Below are positions 7,581 to 13,419 of a stretch of 25,380 nt of DNA, piece by piece; within the stretch, counting starts at the first letter, position 1, and each line of letters opens with the position of its first letter. The stretch is taken from assembly GCA_030550225.1 (NCBI GenBank), contig JAUQPV010000010.1:1-25380 (forward strand), read 5' to 3'. Below the pieces are notes generated by a model. That model did not search any database. It was not told where the DNA came from and saw nothing but the letters and a program-made list of their open reading frames with translations. A program made the position numbers and the translations under genes. Source of the stretch: Acidobacteriota bacterium. GTDB taxonomy: Bacteria; Acidobacteriota; HRBIN11.

Positions 7581-8081
7581 ATGGACCGCCGGACGATCGT
7601 GCTTGGGTCGGACCACGCTGGATACGACTTGAAGGCCCGGATCCGGCGACTGTTAGAAGCATGGGGGGTTCCCGTCGAGGACGTCGGCGTCGACACGAGC
7701 GCCGTCTCCGTCGACTACCCCGACATCGCCGCCGAGGTCGCCCGCCGGGTCCAGCAGGACCCCCGACGGCAGGGCCTGCTCGTCTGCGGGACCGGCATCG
7801 GGATGGCGATGACGGCCAACAAGTTTGTGGGCATCCGGGCGGCCGTCTGCCACGACGTGTACACCGTCCAGATGGCCCGGGCCCATAACGATGCCAACGT
7901 CCTGTGTATGGGGGCTCGCGTCCTGGCGGACCTGGACGACGAAACCCTGGCGGCCATGCTCCGGGCCTGGCTCGAGACGCCTTTCGAGGGCGGTCGGCAC
8001 GAGCGGCGGGTCGCCAAGATCCGGGACCTGGAGGCGGCCGGATGCAAGACGCAGGACGCAGGATGCGAGATGCGGGAATAA
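7581..8081 (+). CDS. rpiB: Ribose-5-phosphate isomerase B, with a repeat-encoded C-terminal tail
   Basis: RpiB interconverts ribose 5-phosphate and ribulose 5-phosphate in the pentose phosphate pathway. Of 166 residues, 1-151 are a typical RpiB/LacAB fold: GSDHAGYDLK (Asp11, His12), CGTGIGMAMTANKFVGIRAA with catalytic Cys69, HDVYTVQMARAHNDANVLCMG (His102/Asn103), and LETPFEGGRHERRV. The SD GGAGG precedes the ATG. The last 15 residues (after IRDLE) are encoded by a GATGCRG heptamer array and read as a 7-residue repeat, DAGCxxx, not expected in this family. The stop codon itself lies in the array. It is probably the first gene of rpiB-ttuA-coiled coil-methyltransferase. Confidence 0.95.
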   Translation: MDRRTIVLGSDHAGYDLKARIRRLLEAWGVPVEDVGVDTSAVSVDYPDIAAEVARRVQQDPRRQGLLVCGTGIGMAMTANKFVGIRAAVCHDVYTVQMARAHNDANVLCMGARVLADLDDETLAAMLRAWLETPFEGGRHERRVAKIRDLEAAGCKTQDAGCEMRE

Positions 8082-8089
8082 GGATTGGC
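8041..8089. repeat. Heptamer array (GATGCRG) overlapping the 3' end of rpiB
   Basis: Units in exact 7-bp phase from 8041: GATGCAA, GACGCAG, GACGCAG, GATGCGA, GATGCGG, GAATAAG, GATTGGC. The first six units contribute to the RpiB C-terminus, and the stop TAA is at 8079-8081. The unit is the same as at 13227-13261 and 23017-23186. Confidence 0.9.
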
Positions 8090-8152
8090 TCATGCGGGCC
8101 CATTTGCCTAAGGCGATGGCTCGTTACCCTGAGACTCGGATGAGGCGAGGCC

Positions 8153-9076
8153 ATGCGGTGCAAGCAGTGTAAGGAAAAGGCCGTCCTCTTTATGCCGGCT
8201 CACCGACTGGCCCTGTGTAAGGTCCACTATCCGCTGTGGTTTCGCAAGCAGGTCCGACGGGCCGTCGACCGGTTCCGGATGCTCCGACCCGGCGAACGGG
8301 TCCTCGTCGCTGTTAGCGGCGGTAAGGACAGCGGCGCCCTCTGGCATGCCCTTCATCACCTGGGCTACGAGACGGAGGGCCTCTACATGCACTTGGGCAT
8401 TCGGGTCGAGGGCTACTCGGACCAGTCCTACGAGGCCGTCCGTCGGCTGGCCGAAAAGCTGGGCCGGCCCCTCCACGTCGTCGACTTTCGGGAAGAGCTC
8501 GGCATGGGGATCGACGAGGTCCGGGGCGTGACAAACCGACCGCCCTGCTCGGCTTGCGGTCTGTCTAAACGCTACCATATGAACCAAGCGGCCCGACGCC
8601 TGGGCTTCTCGGTCATCGCCACGGGACACAACTTGGACGACGAGGCCGTCACGCTGTTGAACAACGTCTTGGCCTGGAACACGGAGTTCATGGTCCGTCA
8701 GGCGCCCGTCCTGCCCGAGGACGAGGGCTTCGTCCGGAAGGTCAAGCCCCTGATCTTTCTGGAGGAGAAGCAGACGACCGTTTACGCCCTCGTCGAAGGC
8801 GTGCCCTTCGAGCGGGACGAGTGCCCCTTCTCGGTCGGTTCGACGAACCTCGTCCTGAAGGACGTCATGTATCGTCTCGAGGCCCACTCGCCGGGCACGA
8901 AACGACGGTTCGTCGAGGGCTTCTTCCAGTGGCGGGCCCAGTGGCTCGACGAGGCCCTGAAGACGAAACCTGACCTTCGGGCCTGCGCCGTCTGCGGGTA
9001 TCCGACGACCGGTGAGGTCTGTGCCTACTGCCGTCTGAAGGCCCAGATTCAACGCCGCCTGGCGATCGTACCGTAG
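8153..9076 (+). CDS. ttuA: tRNA-5-methyluridine(54) 2-sulfurtransferase (TtuA-type thiolase)
   Basis: TtuA replaces O2 of m5U54 in the tRNA T-loop with sulfur (s2T54), a modification known from thermophiles that stabilises tRNA. The 307 residues show the full TtuA plan. An N-terminal zinc finger has Cys3, Cys6, Cys22 and His25. The ATP PP-loop is SGGKDS (55-60). The Fe-S cysteines are Cys132, Cys135 and Cys224, in the same spacing as the Thermus enzyme. GHNLDDEA is at 158-165. A C-terminal zinc finger has Cys278, Cys281, Cys290 and Cys293. The TtcA relative lacks the two zinc fingers. The sulfur carrier TtuB and its activator TtuC are not in the window. The start ATG at 8153 follows GGCGAGG. 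The next gene starts 11 bases downstream. Confidence 0.88.
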   Translation: MRCKQCKEKAVLFMPAHRLALCKVHYPLWFRKQVRRAVDRFRMLRPGERVLVAVSGGKDSGALWHALHHLGYETEGLYMHLGIRVEGYSDQSYEAVRRLAEKLGRPLHVVDFREELGMGIDEVRGVTNRPPCSACGLSKRYHMNQAARRLGFSVIATGHNLDDEAVTLLNNVLAWNTEFMVRQAPVLPEDEGFVRKVKPLIFLEEKQTTVYALVEGVPFERDECPFSVGSTNLVLKDVMYRLEAHSPGTKRRFVEGFFQWRAQWLDEALKTKPDLRACAVCGYPTTGEVCAYCRLKAQIQRRLAIVP

Positions 9077-9087
9077 AGGCATTCCCT

Positions 9088-9936
9088 ATGGCCTTTACCG
9101 TCAAGGAGTTTACGGATTTACTCAAGCTCCTGGATGAGCACCCCGAATGGCGGGAAGAGCTCCGTCGACGGCTCCTGACGGACGACCTCCTGGCTCTGCC
9201 CGAACGGGAAGACCGCCACTTCCGTCAAATTCTCCTGATCCTCCAGGAGTTGGCCGAGGCCCAGAAGCGGACCGAGGACGAGCTTCAGGCCTTGGCTCGC
9301 CGAGTCGAAGGTCTGACTCAGCGGGTCGACGACCTGGCCGCTCAGGTCCAGGCTCTGACGAAACGGGTCGATGACTTGACGAAACGGGTCGACGACCTGG
9401 CCGCCCAGGTTCAGGCCCTGACTCAGCGGGTCGACGACCTGACGGTTCAGCTTCAAGCTCTTGCCGTGCGCTTTGAGGAATTAACCGGACAAGTCCAGTC
9501 TTTGGCCCGTCGGGTTGACCGTTTCGGGGCTCGACTGGGTGTCGAGACGGAACGGCAAGGCCGGGCCCGCCTGGCAGAGGTCCTCCAACGGAAAGGTTTC
9601 CGCCTGCTGGAGCCCATCTTGGCTATAGCCCGGGGGCCTTTGGAGGTCGATGGCTTAGCTCGGGTTGAGACGCCGGACGGACGTCGCCTGTGGGTCCTGC
9701 TGGAGGCCACCGAGCGGCTCTTCCCGAGGAATGTGAGCCGCTTCATCCGGAAACTCCGACATCCGGCTTTGACGGCGTACCTGCGGGCGGAGGACCCCAC
9801 GGCCGAGGCGGTCCTGCCGTATTTGTACGGGACGACCGTATATCGTCATTCGCTGGCTGGTGCTCAAGAGGCCGGCATCGGCATCTTGACGGACCCGGTC
9901 GGCGAAGTCATCGAGCCCAGGTCGTGGGTCTTCTAA
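9088..9936 (+). CDS. Coiled-coil protein with degenerate PD-(D/E)XK-like C-terminal domain (DUF3782-like)
   Basis: A 282-residue protein of unknown function. Residues 1-60 are a helical head (FTVKEFTDLLKLLDEHPEW). Residues of about 63-143 are a long heptad coiled coil built from repeats of RVDDLAAQVQALT. Residues 150-282 resemble the restriction-endonuclease-like domain that follows coiled coils in DUF3782-type proteins, with LEVDGLARVE (Asp188) and LWVLLEATERL. The position where that fold has E-x-K reads Glu206-Ala-Thr208, so the catalytic lysine seems lost. The gene starts 11 bases after ttuA, behind a GAGG, and probably belongs to the same operon. The family call is from pattern memory. 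A structural or regulatory role is as likely as catalysis. Confidence 0.7.
   Translation: MAFTVKEFTDLLKLLDEHPEWREELRRRLLTDDLLALPEREDRHFRQILLILQELAEAQKRTEDELQALARRVEGLTQRVDDLAAQVQALTKRVDDLTKRVDDLAAQVQALTQRVDDLTVQLQALAVRFEELTGQVQSLARRVDRFGARLGVETERQGRARLAEVLQRKGFRLLEPILAIARGPLEVDGLARVETPDGRRLWVLLEATERLFPRNVSRFIRKLRHPALTAYLRAEDPTAEAVLPYLYGTTVYRHSLAGAQEAGIGILTDPVGEVIEPRSWVF
9316..9444 (+). repeat. In-gene 21/42-bp tandem repeat encoding coiled-coil heptads
   Basis: The DNA repeats with a 21-base sub-period and a 42-base main period (units beginning CGGGTCGACGACCTGGCC or its variants at about 9322 and 9385). They encode TQRVDDLAAQVQAL, TKRVDDL, TKRVDDLAAQVQAL and TQRVDDLTVQLQAL. DNA identity is higher than coiled-coil selection alone requires, implying recent duplication. 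Copy number may vary between strains. Confidence 0.75.
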
Positions 9937-9972
9937 TCGCTTTTCACTCTATGCCCTGTCCCTTGACCTGGC

Positions 9973-11007
9973 ATGCAGTTTCGGATTCGACCGACCGACT
10001 GGGTCGAGTACCTGGCCCTATGGTTGAATCGAGCGCCTGTCCCGGTCGCCGAGGCGATGTTCGGGATGGGCGTCGCCCGGGTCGTCATGGCCGGTGTGCG
10101 GCTGGGCGTCTATGCCGAGCTGGCCCGGGGCCCGGCGACGGCTGAGGTGCTGGCCGAGCGGCTCGGTCTGGACCCCCGGGGGACGGGCCATCTGCTGGCC
10201 TCTCTGGCGGCGTTGGGTCACCTGCGGCGGCGCGGCGATCGCTACGCACTCCGGGGCCGCCTGCGCCGCTGGCTTGACCCGGCTTCGCCGACTTATGTCG
10301 GGACGTTCCTGGAGTTCAACGAGGACCAGTGGGCCTGGTGGTCCCACCTGGAGGAGGCCATCCGGACGGGCCGGAGCTTCGATATTCACACGGTCCCGCC
10401 GGAGGACCCCTTCTGGCGGCGGTACGTCACGGCCATGTACGAGCTGGCCCGCTTAGCCGCCCCAGAGGTCGCCCGCCGGCTTCGGCTTCCCCGAAGACCC
10501 CGGCGGCTCCTCGACCTGGGCGGCGGTCACGGGTGGTACGCCGCCGAGCTGTGCCAGCGGTATCCGACCCTGCAGGCGACGGTCCTGGACCTGCGGGGGA
10601 GCGTCCGCATCGGGCGGGACATCATCGAGCGAGCCGGGATGAGCGACCGGGTGACGTTTGTCGAGGGCGACTTCCTGCGGGACGACCTCGGCGGACCTTA
10701 TGACGGCGTCCTGTGCTTCCAGGTCATCCACCACCTGACGCCGGCCCAGAACGTGGAACTGTTCCGTCGGGTCCGTCGTGTCTTGGCACCGGGCGGGACG
10801 CTGGCCGTCCTGGACTACTTTGCGTCGCCCCGTCTCCGGCGACCGGAGGCCGCCTTCTTGGGGCTTCACTTTTACCTAACGTCGGCGGCTTCGACGTACA
10901 CAGAGGCCGACCTGCGGGCCTGGCTTCGGGACGCCGGCTGGGACCGATTCCGCCGACGCCGTCTCCGCCGCGTTCCGGTGCAGGCGCTCTATGAAGCCTG
11001 GCAATAA
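9973..11007 (+). CDS. SAM-dependent O-methyltransferase, COMT/acetylserotonin-type (two-domain)
   Basis: A 344-residue class I methyltransferase. Residues of about 30-100 form the winged-helix dimerisation domain (GVYAELARGPATAEVLAERLGLDPRGTGHLL). The Rossmann SAM-binding domain starts near 178 with motif I LLDLGGGHGW, then VLDLRG, the acidic GDF (232-234), and CFQVIHHL (248-255) where plant-type enzymes have a catalytic or structural His. It ends in LAPGGTLAVLDY and a C-terminal strand. Members methylate phenols, quinone or carotenoid intermediates or secondary metabolites, so the substrate cannot be assigned. The gap from the preceding gene is 36 bases; the SD is weak. The TAA stop falls inside a short 8-bp repeat. 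Confidence 0.82.
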   Translation: MQFRIRPTDWVEYLALWLNRAPVPVAEAMFGMGVARVVMAGVRLGVYAELARGPATAEVLAERLGLDPRGTGHLLASLAALGHLRRRGDRYALRGRLRRWLDPASPTYVGTFLEFNEDQWAWWSHLEEAIRTGRSFDIHTVPPEDPFWRRYVTAMYELARLAAPEVARRLRLPRRPRRLLDLGGGHGWYAAELCQRYPTLQATVLDLRGSVRIGRDIIERAGMSDRVTFVEGDFLRDDLGGPYDGVLCFQVIHHLTPAQNVELFRRVRRVLAPGGTLAVLDYFASPRLRRPEAAFLGLHFYLTSAASTYTEADLRAWLRDAGWDRFRRRRLRRVPVQALYEAWQ

Positions 11008-11022
11008 GGCAGTAAGGCATGG
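10999..11022. repeat. 8-bp tandem repeat at the methyltransferase stop, left arm of an inverted pair
   Basis: TGGCAATA, AGGCAGTA and AGGCATGG follow each other with an 8-base step, starting inside the last codons of the methyltransferase. GGCAGTAAGGC (11008-11018) has an exact 11-base inverted copy at 11230-11240. Confidence 0.65.
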
Positions 11023-11256
11023 GGGGAACGCAAGGAGCTATCGAAATTATACCGGGTGACTGTTTCCAAGTCTGTGGATCGGCGGGCCGATAACTGCGAC
11101 CGATCGGGCAAGATGAAGAGGCTGAAGGGAAAGGCCTCGGCTTCCCTCATTGGAAGGGGGTGCCAGGCATTCATGCACCAAAAATGAAATCGTCACGACG
11201 ACCGTTTACTTGGCCTACTGGGCTCGTTCGCCTTACTGCCGAATCTCAAGGGTCCC
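11008..11256. other. Spacer between methyltransferase and tsaD bounded by 11-bp inverted repeats
   Basis: GGCAGTAAGGC at 11008-11018 and GCCTTACTGCC at 11230-11240 are perfect inverse copies. Between them are small hairpins, for example ATCGGC-GG-GCCGAT near 11077-11091 and GGTGC...GCACC near 11159-11179. A 61-codon minus-strand open frame is also present but looks non-coding. No known riboswitch or RNA gene was recognised. The tsaD SD (AAGGG) is at the right end. Confidence 0.5.
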
Positions 11257-12315
11257 ATGTCCGTCTATCTGGCCATCGAAACGTCCTGTGACGAGACGGC
11301 CGTGGCCGTCGTGACCGACGCATTCCGGGTCCTCGGCCATCGGGTCGCTTCGCAGATGGAGCACGGCCCCTACGGGGGGGTCGTCCCGGAACTGGCGGCC
11401 CGCCGGCAATTAGAGGTCCTCCCGGCCGTCTTCGAGGCCACGCTTCAAGAAGCCGGCCTCTCGGTGGAGGCCATGGATGGCATCGCCGTCACGCGGGGGC
11501 CCGGCTTAGCCGGGTCGCTCCTGGTCGGGGTCGCCTTTGCGAAGGGCCTGGCCGTGGCTTACGACAAGCCCCTCGTGGGGATTCATCACGTCGAGGGCCA
11601 TTTGTGCGCCGTGCGTCTGGAGACTCCCGACGTACCCTTGCCGGCCCTGGGCCTCGCCGTGTCCGGAGGTCACACGCATCTTTACTACATCGCCGACTGG
11701 CGGGACTTCCGGCTCGTCGCCCGGACCCGGGACGATGCCGTCGGGGAAGCCTTCGACAAGGTGGCCAAGCTCTTAGGCTTAGGCTATCCCGGCGGGCCCA
11801 TCATCGACCGGATGGCCGAGTCGGGCGACCCCCGGGCCTTTTCCTTTCCGGTCCCCCAGATGTCGGACGGGTCCCTGGACTTCAGCTTCAGCGGCTTGAA
11901 GACGAACGTTATGAACGTCTTGAAGCGGGACCCCCGGGCCTTTGCTCCGGACGCCGAGGGTCGGTGGCCCCAGCGGACGTATGATCTCTTGGCGTCCTTT
12001 CAGCAGGCCGCCGTCGATCAGCTCTTGGACCGGACCCGTCGGGCCCTTCGGATGATCCCCGTCCGGGCTCTCGTCGTGGCCGGGGGCGTCGCCTCGAATC
12101 GCCAGCTTCGCCGAGCGATGGGGGACCTATCGGAGGAGATGGGCGTCCCCGTCTACATCCCTCGGCCGGACCTATGTACCGATAACGCGGCCATGATCGG
12201 GGCGGCGGCCGTGGCCCACTTTCAGGCCGGCCAACGGGACGACCCCCTCCGGATGGACGCCGACCCGGCGTGGGAACTCGGCACGGCCTTCTGGATGTCC
12301 TTCCGGCAGGGATGA
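11257..12315 (+). CDS. tsaD: tRNA N6-adenosine threonylcarbamoyltransferase TsaD
   Basis: TsaD is the catalytic subunit of the complex that transfers the threonylcarbamoyl group to A37 of ANN-decoding tRNAs (t6A). It has 352 residues, a normal length. The ASKHA fold is clear: AIETSCDETAVAVV at the N-terminus, GGVVPELAARRQ, GPGLAGSLLVG, and the metal-binding HHVEGHL (His111, His115). AVSGGHTHLYY, DDAVGEAFDKVAKLLGLGYPGGP, FSFSGLKT, VVAGGVASNRQLR and LCTDNAAMIGAAA follow. The partners TsaB, TsaC and TsaE are not in the window. The SD AAGGG lies 4 bases before the ATG. The gene converges on the DUF423 gene with a 29-base gap. Confidence 0.97.
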   Translation: MSVYLAIETSCDETAVAVVTDAFRVLGHRVASQMEHGPYGGVVPELAARRQLEVLPAVFEATLQEAGLSVEAMDGIAVTRGPGLAGSLLVGVAFAKGLAVAYDKPLVGIHHVEGHLCAVRLETPDVPLPALGLAVSGGHTHLYYIADWRDFRLVARTRDDAVGEAFDKVAKLLGLGYPGGPIIDRMAESGDPRAFSFPVPQMSDGSLDFSFSGLKTNVMNVLKRDPRAFAPDAEGRWPQRTYDLLASFQQAAVDQLLDRTRRALRMIPVRALVVAGGVASNRQLRRAMGDLSEEMGVPVYIPRPDLCTDNAAMIGAAAVAHFQAGQRDDPLRMDADPAWELGTAFWMSFRQG

Positions 12316-12344
12316 TGGGGGCCCGGGGCGAGCTACGGGAGCCC

Positions 12345-12707
12345 TCACCGAAGCCGTAAGAAGCTGACGAACAGGAGGAAATGCCCCACCAGGAAGCAGG
12401 CGCCCCCGAAAGGCGTGAGGACCGCCAGCCACCGAGCGCCCGTCAGGGCCAGGGCATACAGGCTGAACGAAAACAGGGCGATGCCGAGGGTATAGAACAG
12501 GCCGGCGTATCCGACCATGGGGACCCGTTCCGCCAGGACGGCCACGACGAGCAGGGCGACGGCGTGGATGAGCTGATACCGGACGCCGACCTCAAAGACG
12601 TCCAGCCGGTCCGGCGGGATAGAGCGCCGGAGGCCGTGGGCCCCGAAAGCCCCCAGGGCTACGCCGAGCAGGAGCCCCAAGGCCCCGATGATACCCCACG
12701 TCCGCAT
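12345..12707 (-). CDS. DUF423 family small membrane protein (YgdD-like)
   Basis: A 120-residue integral membrane protein of unknown function. The start MRTWGIIGALGLLLGVALGAFGAHGL was chosen because it matches the family N-terminus and follows a purine-rich GAGAGGCGAGG; the longer open frame upstream is not needed. GAFGAHGL is the DUF423 hallmark. Four transmembrane segments are apparent, at about 4-22, 45-62, 67-87 and 92-114. RYQLIHAVALL (second segment) and the C-terminal TPFGGACFLVGHFLLF also fit the family. It begins 22 bases after argR and is likely transcribed with it. No functional link to arginine regulation is implied. Confidence 0.88.
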   Translation of the reverse strand: MRTWGIIGALGLLLGVALGAFGAHGLRRSIPPDRLDVFEVGVRYQLIHAVALLVVAVLAERVPMVGYAGLFYTLGIALFSFSLYALALTGARWLAVLTPFGGACFLVGHFLLFVSFLRLR

Positions 12708-12729
12708 AGCCTCGCCTCTCCCCGGGGAT

Positions 12730-13200
12730 TCACGTCGTCCGCCGGAGGCGGTCCAACTTCTGGACAAACGCTCCCCGGTGCCGGGCCGAATTTAGGACGG
12801 CCAGGATCGTGTCTTCGCCGGCCACGGTCCCCAGGAGTTCGGGCCAGGCCAGACGGTCCAGCAGGTCGGCCACGGCCGGGGCCGCGCTCGGGGTCGTCTT
12901 GATCAGGACGAGGTTTCCCGTGCTCCGGACGTCCGTGATGAACTGTTGAAAGACGGACCGAACCTGTTCGGGCTCCGGCTTCGGCGCTGGGACCGGGGCC
13001 GGAAGGACATAGCGAGACTGGCCCCGGCCGATGGGGATGCGGATGACGCCCATCTCCCGTAAGTCTCGGGAGATGGTCGCCTGTGTCACCGAGACGCCCC
13101 GAGCCGCCAGGCGGTTCTGCAAGTCCCGATGGGTCCCGATGACCTCCTGTTCGAGGATCTCCCGAATCCACCGTTGACGAACGGCCTTGGATATCGGCAT
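12730..13200 (-). CDS. argR: Arginine repressor ArgR/AhrC
   Basis: A 156-residue arginine-responsive repressor/activator. The N-terminal winged helix (about 1-70) holds the recognition helix VSVTQATISRDLREMGVIRI. A Pro-rich hinge (about 75-90, PAPVPAPKPEPE) leads to the C-terminal hexamerisation and arginine-binding domain, with LVLIKTTPSAAPAVADLLD and GTVAGEDTILAV (the GDDT-like arginine loop). The start was set at MPISKAVRQRW; the frame is open far upstream, but only as antisense of the formate dehydrogenase genes. No arginine genes and no clear ARG box (TNTGAAT...ATTCA) were found in the window, so its targets lie elsewhere. It diverges from fdnG across 219 bases that contain a heptamer array. 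Confidence 0.95.
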   Translation of the reverse strand: MPISKAVRQRWIREILEQEVIGTHRDLQNRLAARGVSVTQATISRDLREMGVIRIPIGRGQSRYVLPAPVPAPKPEPEQVRSVFQQFITDVRSTGNLVLIKTTPSAAPAVADLLDRLAWPELLGTVAGEDTILAVLNSARHRGAFVQKLDRLRRTT

Positions 13201-13226
13201 GGGCCGATAGGGACGAAGAGGTGCGA

Positions 13227-13261
13227 GATGCAAGATACAGGATGTGAGATGCGGGATGCAA
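13227..13261. repeat. Heptamer array (GATGCRG) in the argR-fdnG divergent spacer
   Basis: Five units in perfect phase: GATGCAA, GATACAG, GATGTGA, GATGCGG, GATGCAA. The unit is the same as in the rpiB tail and in the kinase-lol spacer. On the minus strand it would lie in the argR leader or promoter; TTGCAT, 18 bases, TATCTT within it resembles a weak promoter, which may be chance. Confidence 0.88.
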
Positions 13262-13365
13262 GGGTCGCCTCTCCACCGGGAACCAGTCTCGGCGAGGTTC
13301 GGAAAGATCCTTTCGTAAGACGACAGGAGGCTTTGAGTAAGATTTTGGGTGAGGCCCATAGTCAA

Positions 13366-13395
13366 TTCGACAACCGATGGACCCTCCAGTATAAT
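13366..13395 (+). promoter_or_regulatory. Probable promoter of the formate dehydrogenase operon
   Basis: A perfect -10 hexamer, TATAAT (13390-13395), lies 18 bases after TTCGAC (13366-13371, partial match to TTGACA). The fdnG ATG follows at 13420 with GGAGG at 13409-13413. This is the best sigma-70-like match seen in the window. No FNR-, NarL- or FhlA-type site was recognised around it. Confidence 0.55.
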
Positions 13396-13419
13396 ACCGT
13401 CATACCCCGGAGGTCGTGC

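Noticed and set aside
10989..11174. A 61-codon minus-strand gene in the methyltransferase-tsaD spacer.
   Set aside because: No Shine-Dalgarno, no recognisable features, and it overlaps the methyltransferase end and repeat DNA.
11023..11229. A riboswitch or small RNA upstream of tsaD.
   Set aside because: Small hairpins are present but no known riboswitch core, terminator or anti-SD pairing was recognised.
13227..13261. CRISPR array.
   Set aside because: The units are 7 bp, degenerate and without spacers, and no cas genes are present. The same applies to all heptamer arrays here.
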